Assembly: GCA_016873715.1 (NCBI GenBank) | Contig: VGWF01000030.1 | Span: forward strand, 1-38,477 | Length of the DNA: 38,477 nt | Direction: 5' to 3' | Source: Lentisphaerota bacterium | Lineage (GTDB): Bacteria; Verrucomicrobiota; Kiritimatiellia; PWTM01 | Shown: piece after piece, positions 22,733-29,887 of the stretch | How positions within the stretch are numbered: the first letter of the stretch is position 1 | Layout of the letters: every line of letters begins with the position of its first letter | The notes under the pieces: model-generated | What the model was told of the DNA's origin: nothing | Database searches by the model: none | The model's input: only the letters and a program-made list of their open reading frames with translations | Translations under genes and position numbers: made by a program

Positions 22733-22834
22733 AGCGGGACCCCGGACCCCGCGGCCCGCCGCTTTTGCCGTGGCCTCGCGCGGGGGCCGTGGTAGAGTCC
22801 ACCGGGTTTCCGGTTGAGCCGGAGGGGGCCGAAG

Positions 22835-23230
22835 GTGTCGAGAGCCACGAAGATCCTGATTGTCGACGACGATCCCCTCATCGTGCGCATCTTCCTCCCG
22901 CACCTCGTCGGCGCCGGGTACGAGGTGCTGTCGGCCGCCGACGCCATCCAGGGCATCCAGTCGGCCATCCGGGACAAGCCGGACCTGATCCTGCTCGATC
23001 TCAACATGCCCGCCGGCGGCGGCATCAGCGTCTTCGAGTCGGTCCAGAAGAACATCCGCACCGCCCGCATTCCGATCCTCTTCGTGACGGCCGTGACGGA
23101 TCCCAAGGTCCGGGCGTCCTGCATGGCGTCCGGCGCCGCCGACTTCCTCGTCAAGCCCGTCGAGCCCGCCGACCTGCTGGCCCGGATCCGCCGGGCCCTC
23201 GGCGGGCCGGAGCCGTCCGTCCCCGCCTGA
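22835..23230 (+). CDS. CheY-like response regulator receiver protein
   Basis: The 131-residue protein is a stand-alone receiver domain. The acidic pocket DDD (11-13), phosphoacceptor D55 in LLDLNMP, the conserved threonine in LFVTAV and the lysine in FLVKPVE are all present. There is no output domain, so it must act by protein interaction. The GTG at 22835 is preceded by GGAGGGGG with 7-base spacing; the upstream in-frame TTG at 22814 has no such site. No histidine kinase is nearby. Confidence 0.9.
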   Translation: MSRATKILIVDDDPLIVRIFLPHLVGAGYEVLSAADAIQGIQSAIRDKPDLILLDLNMPAGGGISVFESVQKNIRTARIPILFVTAVTDPKVRASCMASGAADFLVKPVEPADLLARIRRALGGPEPSVPA

Positions 23231-23266
23231 CGGCCTCCAAGGTCCGGACCGCGCCCGGTTTCGGGA

Positions 23267-23295
23267 TTCCAAGGGTTGGACGCGGCCGGTATACT
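23267..23295 (+). promoter_or_regulatory. Candidate YchF promoter overlapping a TTCCAA palindrome
   Basis: TATACT (23290-23295) is a good -10 element, and exactly 17 bases upstream lies TTCCAA (23267-23272), the left half of the palindrome TTCCAAGGGTTGGA (23267-23280). The -35 position therefore lies inside the repeat. A second palindrome, GGTCCGGACC, lies at 23241-23250. A protein binding either palindrome could block transcription. Confidence 0.45.
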
Positions 23296-23314
23296 GCGCG
23301 GACGAGGCACCTTC

Positions 23315-24379
23315 ATGGCACTGGCCCTTTACCTGATCGGAACGCCGCGCTGCGGCAAGACGGCGGTCTTCGACGCGTTGACGAACACGCCCGCGGGCCC
23401 GAACTTCATGACCAAGGGCGGGCACCGCTACGGCACCGTCAAGGTTCCCGACACCCGGCTCGAGGCGCTCCGCGACCTCTTCAAGCCGAAGAAGTTCACC
23501 CCGGCGGAGGTCACCTTCACCGATGTCGCCCCGCCGGGCGGCGAGGCGATCCACTTCGGCGACATGACCCCCGTGCTCGGCAACGCCGACGCGTTCGTCC
23601 TCGTCGTCCAGGCCTTCGGCGAATTCGACTACGAGGGCAAGCCCCTCGACCCCGTCGCCCAGGTGGAGTCGGTCGTCCTCGAGATCACCGTCTCCGACTT
23701 CGAGCGCATTGAGAAGCGCATCGAGAAGGCCGTCACCGACAAGAAGCACGGCGGCAAGATCTCCGAGCAGGAGTTGAAGCTGCTCGAACGGTGCCGCGAC
23801 CATCTCGCGGCGGACAAGCCCCTCCGGACGATGGCGCTGCGCGACGACGAGGAGAAGATCCTCCGCACCTACCAGTTCCTTTCGCAGAAGCCGCTGCTGG
23901 TCGTCGCCAACATCTCCGAGGACCGCATCCGCACCGGCGGCCTCGAGGCCCTCGACGCGGCCGCGAAGGAGCGCGGGCTCGAGGTCCTGCAGTTCTGCGC
24001 GACGCTGGAGGCCGAGATCGCAACGCTCGATCCCGCCGCCCAGGTCGAGTTTCTCAAGGACTACGGCCTCGCCGAGCCCGCGCGCATCCGGCTGCTGCAC
24101 GCCGCCTACAAGGCGCTCCGGCTGATCAGCTTCTTCACGGTCGGCGAGGACGAGGTCCGCGCGTGGACGATCCACGAGGGGACCCACGCCCAGGCCGCCG
24201 CCGGGAAGATCCACACCGACATCGAGCGCGGCTTCATCCGCGCCGAGACCGTCGCCTCCGACGAGCTTCTCCGGCAGGGCGCCCTTTCGAAGTGCCGCGA
24301 ACACGGCACGCTCCGCCTCGAGGGCAAGGAGTACGTCGTCCGCGACGGCGAAGTCCTCCACTTCCGGTTCAGCGTGTAG
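23315..24379 (+). CDS. ychF: YchF/OLA1-like GTPase family protein
   Basis: The 354-residue protein follows the YchF layout: an OBG-type P-loop (IGTPRCGKTAVFDALTN), an inserted helical region and a C-terminal TGS domain (FFTVGEDEVRAWTIHEGTHAQAAAGKIHTDIERGFIRAE). YchF proteins bind the ribosome and usually prefer ATP because the NKxD motif is altered; here the corresponding stretch is VVANISED. The P-loop differs from the usual LPNVGKST, with an Arg-Cys pair before GKT. Start ATG 23315 follows the promoter by about 13 transcribed bases. The 3' end overlaps the convergent RACo-like gene by 11 bases. Confidence 0.87.
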   Translation: MALALYLIGTPRCGKTAVFDALTNTPAGPNFMTKGGHRYGTVKVPDTRLEALRDLFKPKKFTPAEVTFTDVAPPGGEAIHFGDMTPVLGNADAFVLVVQAFGEFDYEGKPLDPVAQVESVVLEITVSDFERIEKRIEKAVTDKKHGGKISEQELKLLERCRDHLAADKPLRTMALRDDEEKILRTYQFLSQKPLLVVANISEDRIRTGGLEALDAAAKERGLEVLQFCATLEAEIATLDPAAQVEFLKDYGLAEPARIRLLHAAYKALRLISFFTVGEDEVRAWTIHEGTHAQAAAGKIHTDIERGFIRAETVASDELLRQGALSKCREHGTLRLEGKEYVVRDGEVLHFRFSV

Positions 24380-26267
24380 GCGCGCTCATCTCGGACGTTG
24401 CCGCCGCGAAGGCGGAGGGGTCGGCGTTGGGGAGGAGCATCGAGTCGATGTAGGCGGACTCGAACTCCGGGCGGAGGTTGAGTTCGACCGGCTCGGCGAC
24501 GCGGACGATGCGCTCGAACTCCGCGGCGGCGCCGGGTCCGCCGAGTGCGAGGACCGCGCCGGCGAGCGACCCGTTGCCGATCACCTCGATCTTCCCGGCG
24601 GGGAGGTCGGGCAGCAGCCCCATCCACGCGGCGTGGCGCAGGTGGATGTGCCGCGCGAAACCGCCGGCGAGAATCAGCGTGTCGAGGTCGTCGAGCGTCC
24701 GGCCGGCGGCAGCCAGAAGGGTCACGATCCCCGCGTGGATCGCGGCCTTGGCCTTCAGGATCTCGGCGACGTCCGCCTCGGAGACCGTCAGCGCGTGTCC
24801 GGCGGCGGTCGCCTCGGCGGGCACGACGCGGCACGCGTGGATGGGCCGCCCGCGATGGTCCGCCCGGGCTTCGAGGCCGGCGGCGCGGAGGCGGTCCATG
24901 TCGAAACGGCCGAGCGCGTCGAGGAGTCCGGCCCGGAACGACTGGGCGACGAAGTCGATGATCGCCGATCCGCAGAAGCCGGCCGCCGGGGCGCCGCCGA
25001 TCGTCGTCCACTCGGCCTTCGGCCCCTCCGTCCAGCGCACGTGATCCACCGCGCCCTCGGCCGCTCGCATGCCGTGGCGAAGCCCCGCGCCCTCGAACGC
25101 CGGCCCCGCCGCGGTCGCGGCGCACAGGAGCCGGGCGCCGGGGCACAGCAGGATCTCGCCGTTGGTGCCGATGTCGACCAGCGCGACCAGCCCCTTGCGG
25201 TCGAGCAGCCGCGCCGCGCAGGCGTCGGCGACCAGGTCGCCCCCGACATGCCCCGTCATCGAGGGCAGCACGTCGACGATCGCGTTCGGATTCACCGCAA
25301 GGCCCAGGTCGCGCGCCCTGCACTCCGGATGGCGGCGGCGGACCGGCTGGAAGGGCATCGCGCCGATCCCGGCGGGCGGAAGCCCGAGGAACAGGTGGGC
25401 CATCACCGTGTTGCCGGCGGCCGTCACGCGGACGATCGCCTCCGGCGCGCAGCCGGCCTTCGCACACAGTTCGCCGACCAGCCGGTTGACCGTCTCGCAC
25501 ACGACGAGCGACTGCAACAGGTCCAGTCCCCCGGGCGCCAGGGAGGCCGTGATGCGGGCGGCCACGTCGTCGCCCCTCCGCATCTGCGCGTTGTAGGCGG
25601 ACGCGCGGCCGATCGCCGCGCCGGTGTCGAGGTCGGCCAGCAGCGCGACGACGGTCGTGGTTCCGATGTCGACCGCGAGCCCGAGGTGCCGGGCCGTCCC
25701 GGCCGGCGCCGCCGCCGTGACATCCACCCCGCCGCGGAAAGGCCCCCATGAGACATCGAGCCGGGGCGTCGCGGCCAGGCGTTCCGGAAGCTCCCGCGCG
25801 AGGCGGAGGTCCGGCGCCGCCCCGGCGGGGCCGCCGGCCGCGCCGAGCGCAAGGGCCAGCCGCTCGACGTCCGAGGAGGCCGTCTCCCAGTCGCCGGCGG
25901 ACACCGAGACCGTCGTCCGCCGCTGCACGGGCGTCCACGGGAAGGGCGGAATCGCGAAGTCATCCGCGATGCTGGCGCGCTGCTCGACCAGGGACTTGTC
26001 GGGGATCTCCACGAACGCATCCGCGGACACGGTTCGCGTGCCGCAGGCGAGCGCGCGGCGCGGCGAGCCCGGGGTCACGTTCACCTCGGCGCCGCGAATG
26101 GCGAAGGTGCCCTCGCGGAGGACGACGGCGCACCGGCCGCAGGCGCCGCGAGCGCCGCAAGCCGTGTTGAGCGGGATCCCGGCGGCGAACGCGAGATCCG
26201 CCAGTGCGGATCCGGACGGACCGTCCTGAATCCGGGTCTCGCCTCGGATCCGGAAGCGCACGCTCAT
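24369..26267 (-). CDS. RACo/RamA-like corrinoid reactivation protein (2Fe-2S, ASKHA ATPase)
   Basis: The 632-residue protein has an N-terminal plant-type 2Fe-2S ferredoxin domain (C37, C43, C46 and C75), a linker region, and a large ASKHA ATPase domain with LAVDIGTTTVVALLADLDTG, VTAAGNTVMAHLFLG, LVDIGTNGEILL and LAGGFARHIHLRHA. Such proteins use ATP hydrolysis to return oxidised Co(II) corrinoid to active Co(I). It lies 22 bases after the corrinoid protein gene on the same strand, so that protein is its natural client. No strong ribosome-binding site precedes ATG 26267. Confidence 0.93.
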   Translation of the reverse strand: MSVRFRIRGETRIQDGPSGSALADLAFAAGIPLNTACGARGACGRCAVVLREGTFAIRGAEVNVTPGSPRRALACGTRTVSADAFVEIPDKSLVEQRASIADDFAIPPFPWTPVQRRTTVSVSAGDWETASSDVERLALALGAAGGPAGAAPDLRLARELPERLAATPRLDVSWGPFRGGVDVTAAAPAGTARHLGLAVDIGTTTVVALLADLDTGAAIGRASAYNAQMRRGDDVAARITASLAPGGLDLLQSLVVCETVNRLVGELCAKAGCAPEAIVRVTAAGNTVMAHLFLGLPPAGIGAMPFQPVRRRHPECRARDLGLAVNPNAIVDVLPSMTGHVGGDLVADACAARLLDRKGLVALVDIGTNGEILLCPGARLLCAATAAGPAFEGAGLRHGMRAAEGAVDHVRWTEGPKAEWTTIGGAPAAGFCGSAIIDFVAQSFRAGLLDALGRFDMDRLRAAGLEARADHRGRPIHACRVVPAEATAAGHALTVSEADVAEILKAKAAIHAGIVTLLAAAGRTLDDLDTLILAGGFARHIHLRHAAWMGLLPDLPAGKIEVIGNGSLAGAVLALGGPGAAAEFERIVRVAEPVELNLRPEFESAYIDSMLLPNADPSAFAAATSEMSAPTR

Positions 26268-26289
26268 GCGGGGCGCGGGGGCGACGCCG

Positions 26290-26919
26290 TCAGCCGGCGA
26301 GGCCGAGGCACTTCTCGACGATGCCGACCGACGCGCCGGCGTCCTCGGCGTATCCGTGCGCGCCGATCTCGTCGGCGTAGCCCTGCGTCACCGGCGCGCC
26401 GCCGACGATCACCTTCACGCCCGCGCGGGCCTTGAAGTGGTCGGCCACGGCCTTCATGTAGGGCATCGTCGTGGTCAGCAGCGCGCTGAGCAGCACGGCC
26501 TGCGCCCCGTCGTTGACGGCCTTCTCGAACTTCGCGATGTCGACGTTGACGCCGAGGTCGATCACCTTGAAGCCGGCGCCCTTGAGCATCATCGCGACGA
26601 GATTCTTGCCGATGTCGTGCAGGTCGCCCTTCACGGTGCCGATGCAGATCGTCCCGAGCGGCTTGTGGCCCGCCTTCGCGACGAGCGGCTCGAGGATGTT
26701 CAGCCCCGCCTGCATCGCGCGCGCGCCGATCAGCATCTGCGGCACGTAGACCTCGTTGCGGGAGAACCGCTCGCCGAGGTCCCGCATGGCCGGGATCATC
26801 GAATCCATCAGGAGTTCGACGGGGTTGGCGCCCTTGGCCAGTTCCGTCTGGACGATGTCCTCGACTTCCTTCCGCTGCCCGGTGCTGACCGCCTTGAAGA
26901 GCGCATCGTTCTTTGCCAT
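26290..26919 (-). CDS. Corrinoid (B12)-binding methyltransferase subunit
   Basis: The 209-residue protein has the MetH-like helical cap (about 1-85) and a Rossmann B12-binding domain. The base-off/His-on motif is DLHDIG (D99, H101, G104); SALLTTTMPYM and GGAPVTQGYADEIGAHGYAEDAG complete the corrinoid site. It resembles MtaC/MttC-type proteins that shuttle a methyl group between two methyltransferases. No dedicated substrate methyltransferase (MttB, MtaB or similar) is adjacent; the homocysteine methyltransferase at 277-1185 is the only candidate acceptor in the window. Confidence 0.93.
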   Translation of the reverse strand: MAKNDALFKAVSTGQRKEVEDIVQTELAKGANPVELLMDSMIPAMRDLGERFSRNEVYVPQMLIGARAMQAGLNILEPLVAKAGHKPLGTICIGTVKGDLHDIGKNLVAMMLKGAGFKVIDLGVNVDIAKFEKAVNDGAQAVLLSALLTTTMPYMKAVADHFKARAGVKVIVGGAPVTQGYADEIGAHGYAEDAGASVGIVEKCLGLAG

Positions 26920-26946
26920 GACCAGTCTCCCTTGTTCTCCGCCTGC

Positions 26947-27384
26947 CTACACCATGTCGCCGGGTTTCTCGACCGTCGTGTCCTGGAGGATGTCCGTCAT
27001 GCGGTCCAGCGCCGCCTGGATCGTGGCCATCTCCTCGCGGATCCGTTCGAACCGGAGGGCGTGATCGATGCGGAGCTTCTCAAGATAGCGTTTGCGGTCG
27101 AGGACTTCCTCCATGGTGACCTGGAGCCGCTCGACCTTCTCCTTCAGGATCTCCTCCGGCGAGGCGTCGAGGCCGCCGGGGCCGACGAGTTCCGTGTCGG
27201 AGCCGGGCGGGCCCGCCATGGACTGTTCTTCGCGGGTGGGAACCTGCATGCGCTGGCCGCAGTCGGTGCAGGTGACGACGAGGCCCGCGCCGCGTTCGTC
27301 AATGCAGAGGCTCTTCCCGCATTGCGGGCAGTCGAACAGGATGTCGCGATCCGACACCTCGACGGACGTGGCGTCATCGTTCAT
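26947..27384 (-). CDS. Zinc-ribbon protein with coiled-coil tail
   Basis: The 145-residue protein starts with a four-cysteine zinc ribbon, FDCPQCGKSL and VTCTDCGQRM (two CxxC pairs), of a type common in PVC bacteria. The rest is a charged helical region, about residues 80-140, rich in Glu, Lys, Leu and Arg with heptad-like spacing (EEILKEKVERLQVTMEEVLDRK). Its function is unknown; it could be a scaffold or nucleic-acid-binding protein. It sits between the decarboxylase (55-base gap) and the corrinoid protein (27-base gap). Confidence 0.8.
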   Translation of the reverse strand: MNDDATSVEVSDRDILFDCPQCGKSLCIDERGAGLVVTCTDCGQRMQVPTREEQSMAGPPGSDTELVGPGGLDASPEEILKEKVERLQVTMEEVLDRKRYLEKLRIDHALRFERIREEMATIQAALDRMTDILQDTTVEKPGDMV

Positions 27385-27439
27385 GATCCAACCCTCTGAT
27401 TCCGGACCAAGAGTATCCCCGGAGCGCCTCTGCCACAAG

Positions 27440-28453
27440 TCAAACCCTCGGCCCGAACGGCCGGAGCTCGCGGAGCCCCGGAACGGCCGCGCACAGCGCC
27501 GGCCCGGAGGCGGCTTCGAACAGGAGCTTGAGGTTGGGGCCGGCATCCATGGTGAACCAGACCGGGATCCCGTCGTCGCGCAGCCGGGCGATCCGCGCCA
27601 TCGCATGCAGCGATTCGGGCAGCCAGTAGAGCACCGCCGGGCGCGCCGCGGCCGCCGTGGCATGCATGGCCATCGCGTTGCCCTCGGCCGCCGCCCCGAG
27701 CGCCGCCAGGTCGCGCGCGGCAATCGCCGGCTCCACGGCGGCGAGGTCCCCCGCGACGACGGACGGCCAGCCGGCGTACAGGGGCGAGGTCCCGACCGTC
27801 CGCAGCATCCCCTCGCGCGACCCCGTCGCCTTCGGCCGGTCGCTCACGACCCACAGCCCGACGCGCAGGTCCGGCCACTCGACGCCGAGCGGCTCGCCGC
27901 GCGAGTCGGAGCCGTCCGCCGCGACGCCGGCGCGCCAGCGGACGAAGCCGTCCCACAGCGACCGGCACGCGCTGCCGCTGCCGAGGCGCGCGAGCACGGA
28001 CAGCGAGGCCGCGTCGAGCCCCCAGCCGAGCAGGCCGTCCAGCGCGCGCACGAGCGCCGCGAAGCCCGAGGCCGACGACGCGACGCCCGCCGCCGTCGGC
28101 ACCGTGTTGACCGAATCGACCGCGAAGCCCGGGCAGGCGGGCGACCGGAACAGGTCGAGGAACCGCGCAAGGCGCGCCGCCTCCGGCGCGGCCGGGTCGA
28201 CCGCCCCGCCGTTCAACCGGAAACCGTCGCGCTCCGCCGCGGCGACGGTCGTCCGCGTGCCGGCGTCGCCCAGCGACACCGAAAGGCTGTCCGTCACGGG
28301 CAGGTTCAGGTCCGCGTCGCGCTTGCCCCAGTACTTCACGAGGGCGACGTTGGCCGGCGCGGTCGCCGTCGCCGGCGAGCCGGGGCGCGCGGCGCGGCCC
28401 CGCAGGACGGCCCCGACGGCGGCGCGGCGGCGGTCGGTCCCGGAGAGGCTCAT
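27440..28453 (-). CDS. mvaD: Diphosphomevalonate decarboxylase
   Basis: The 337-residue GHMP-family enzyme turns mevalonate diphosphate into isopentenyl diphosphate. Diagnostic stretches are ALVKYWGKRD, LPVTDSLSVSL, PTAAGVASSASGFAAL, GSGSACRSLWDGFVRW and MDAGPNLKLL. ATG 28453 overlaps the upstream kinase stop as ATGA, indicating a coupled pair for the lower mevalonate pathway. Confidence 0.93.
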   Translation of the reverse strand: MSLSGTDRRRAAVGAVLRGRAARPGSPATATAPANVALVKYWGKRDADLNLPVTDSLSVSLGDAGTRTTVAAAERDGFRLNGGAVDPAAPEAARLARFLDLFRSPACPGFAVDSVNTVPTAAGVASSASGFAALVRALDGLLGWGLDAASLSVLARLGSGSACRSLWDGFVRWRAGVAADGSDSRGEPLGVEWPDLRVGLWVVSDRPKATGSREGMLRTVGTSPLYAGWPSVVAGDLAAVEPAIAARDLAALGAAAEGNAMAMHATAAAARPAVLYWLPESLHAMARIARLRDDGIPVWFTMDAGPNLKLLFEAASGPALCAAVPGLRELRPFGPRV

Positions 28454-29373
28454 GCGACGGTCTCCACGACGAGGCCCTCGGCCCCGACCGACACGGCGAT
28501 CTCCTTCCGCTCGGGATCGAGCCGGGACGGACGCCCGAGCGCGACGACGCAGTCGCCCAACCCCGAGCCCGAGATCTTCGCGCCGAGTACCGCCGGATCC
28601 GCCCGCAGCGCGTGGACCAGGCCCGACAGCGTCGCGTCGCTCACCCCGATCGCGTCCATCAATCCCTGCGCCACGTTCATCAGCGCGCCCACGCGCGTCC
28701 AGTTGGCCTGCTCGACCGCGGCCGTCGCCTCCTCGGCGACGCGGTTCATCGCCTCGTAGACGGCGTTGAACACCGCCGGCATCGCGGCCCGCGAGGCCTC
28801 GACGCGGCGGATGACCTCGGGGGTCGGCGTCTTGTAGCCCGCGTAGACCAGCGTCACCGGCGGCGCCTGCGCGATGCGGCGGATCGCAAGCGGGTCGGCG
28901 CGGTACGCGACGACGCCGCCGAACACGCTCGCCGCGGCGTCCGCGCCCGAGCCCGCGCCCTGCACGCCCCGGATCACGTCGCGTGCGATCCGGACCAGCG
29001 CCTCGCGGGACGGCGTCCGCCCCGCGTGCGCCGCGAACGCCGCGAGGCTCGCGACCGTCACGGCGGCCGACGAGCCGAGGCCGACCGTGGACGGAAACTC
29101 GGACTCGATCCGCAGATCGAACCCGCCGGGGAGCGAAGCCGCCTCGCGCGCGAGCGAGGCCAGGACGAAGCGGAAGGGCTCGGACGGCACGGGCGCGTCC
29201 AGCGTCATCTCGTGCCGCCCGAGGACCGACCCGATCGTGACGTGGCGGTCCGCCCGGGGCGAGAGCGTCACGGTCAGCCGCGCCGACGCCGCGCACACCA
29301 GCGCCCGCTTGCCGTGCAGCACGGCGTGCTCGCCGAACAGCATGAACGAACCCGGGGCCGATGCGCGTATCAT
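28450..29373 (-). CDS. Mevalonate kinase-type GHMP kinase
   Basis: The 307-residue kinase has the N-terminal GHMP motif SAPGSFMLFGEHAVLHG, the ATP loop STVGLGSSAAVTVAS and the C-terminal GAKISGSGLGDCVVAL. The front resembles mevalonate kinase. GAGSGADAAASVFGG and GYKTPTPEVI recall phosphomevalonate kinases, so which of the two phosphorylations it performs, or whether it does both, is open: no second kinase is present here. The -10 element lies directly before the start codon (see promoter). Confidence 0.82.
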   Translation of the reverse strand: MIRASAPGSFMLFGEHAVLHGKRALVCAASARLTVTLSPRADRHVTIGSVLGRHEMTLDAPVPSEPFRFVLASLAREAASLPGGFDLRIESEFPSTVGLGSSAAVTVASLAAFAAHAGRTPSREALVRIARDVIRGVQGAGSGADAAASVFGGVVAYRADPLAIRRIAQAPPVTLVYAGYKTPTPEVIRRVEASRAAMPAVFNAVYEAMNRVAEEATAAVEQANWTRVGALMNVAQGLMDAIGVSDATLSGLVHALRADPAVLGAKISGSGLGDCVVALGRPSRLDPERKEIAVSVGAEGLVVETVA

Positions 29374-29379
29374 GCGGCC

Positions 29380-29409
29380 CTTATACCACGCCCGGCCTCC
29401 CCCCGACAT
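29380..29409 (-). promoter_or_regulatory. Candidate leaderless promoter of the mevalonate/corrinoid operon
   Basis: Read on the minus strand, ATGTCG (29409-29404), an 18-base spacer and TATAAG (29385-29380) precede ATG 29373 by just 6 bases. A transcript would begin at or within a base or two of the start codon. The -10 is good; the -35 is weak. Confidence 0.45.
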
Positions 29410-29488
29410 CCCCCACCCGCCCCGATCCTCGGCGAAGCCCGGACGATCGGGAACGCACGAAGCTACGGGGCCTCGCGACCGGCGCCGA

Positions 29489-29587
29489 CGGAGCGGCGCC
29501 CTCCAGAGCCAGCCATTCGCTCGCATCCCCGTCGGAGCGGCGCCCTCCAGCCCCACCCCCTGGCATCTCCAGGAACGGAGCCTGGAG
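29489..29587. repeat. Direct 18-bp repeats and hairpin in the 514-base intergenic region
   Basis: CGGAGCGGCGCCCTCCAG occurs at 29489-29506 and again, identically, at 29533-29550. A hairpin follows: CTCCAGG (29567-29573), loop AACGGAG, CCTGGAG (29581-29587). The region 29374-29887 carries no credible gene; besides the operon promoter at its left end these repeats are the only structure I see. Confidence 0.7.
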
Positions 29588-29887
29588 GACCGGGCCCGGC
29601 CGGCCACCCGACGCGAAACGGCGCGGGGGCGCGGCCGGATTCCTGCGTGCTTCGGACGGATCGTGCCCGCGCAGGGCGCGCCTGGCCGCCGATCGGGAAC
29701 CCGGCGTCCGGGTTGCACGCGCGATGCGGGGAGTGCATCGTCCCCTCCAGCGGAGGAACTCAGGGCTGATGAGCCGACGCCCGGCCATGCTTGCGGCGGT
29801 CGCGACGGGGCCGATCCGGGTCGCCTTCCGCCGCGGCACCACGGCGGACAGGGGTAACCGGTGCGTCGAACGGGAGGTCTTCGGCAG

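Noticed and set aside
22814-22834. TTG start for the response regulator
   Set aside because: The strong GGAGGGGG site sits between this codon and GTG 22835, so GTG is the better start.
23276-23314. TTG start for the YchF-like protein
   Set aside because: That codon lies inside the palindrome and upstream of the -10 element; the ATG at 23315 gives a normal YchF N-terminus.
29463-29738. Possible 91-residue minus-strand gene in the repeat-bearing gap
   Set aside because: The frame runs through the duplicated 18-mers, has biased Arg/Gly/Pro content and no ribosome-binding site or family similarity.
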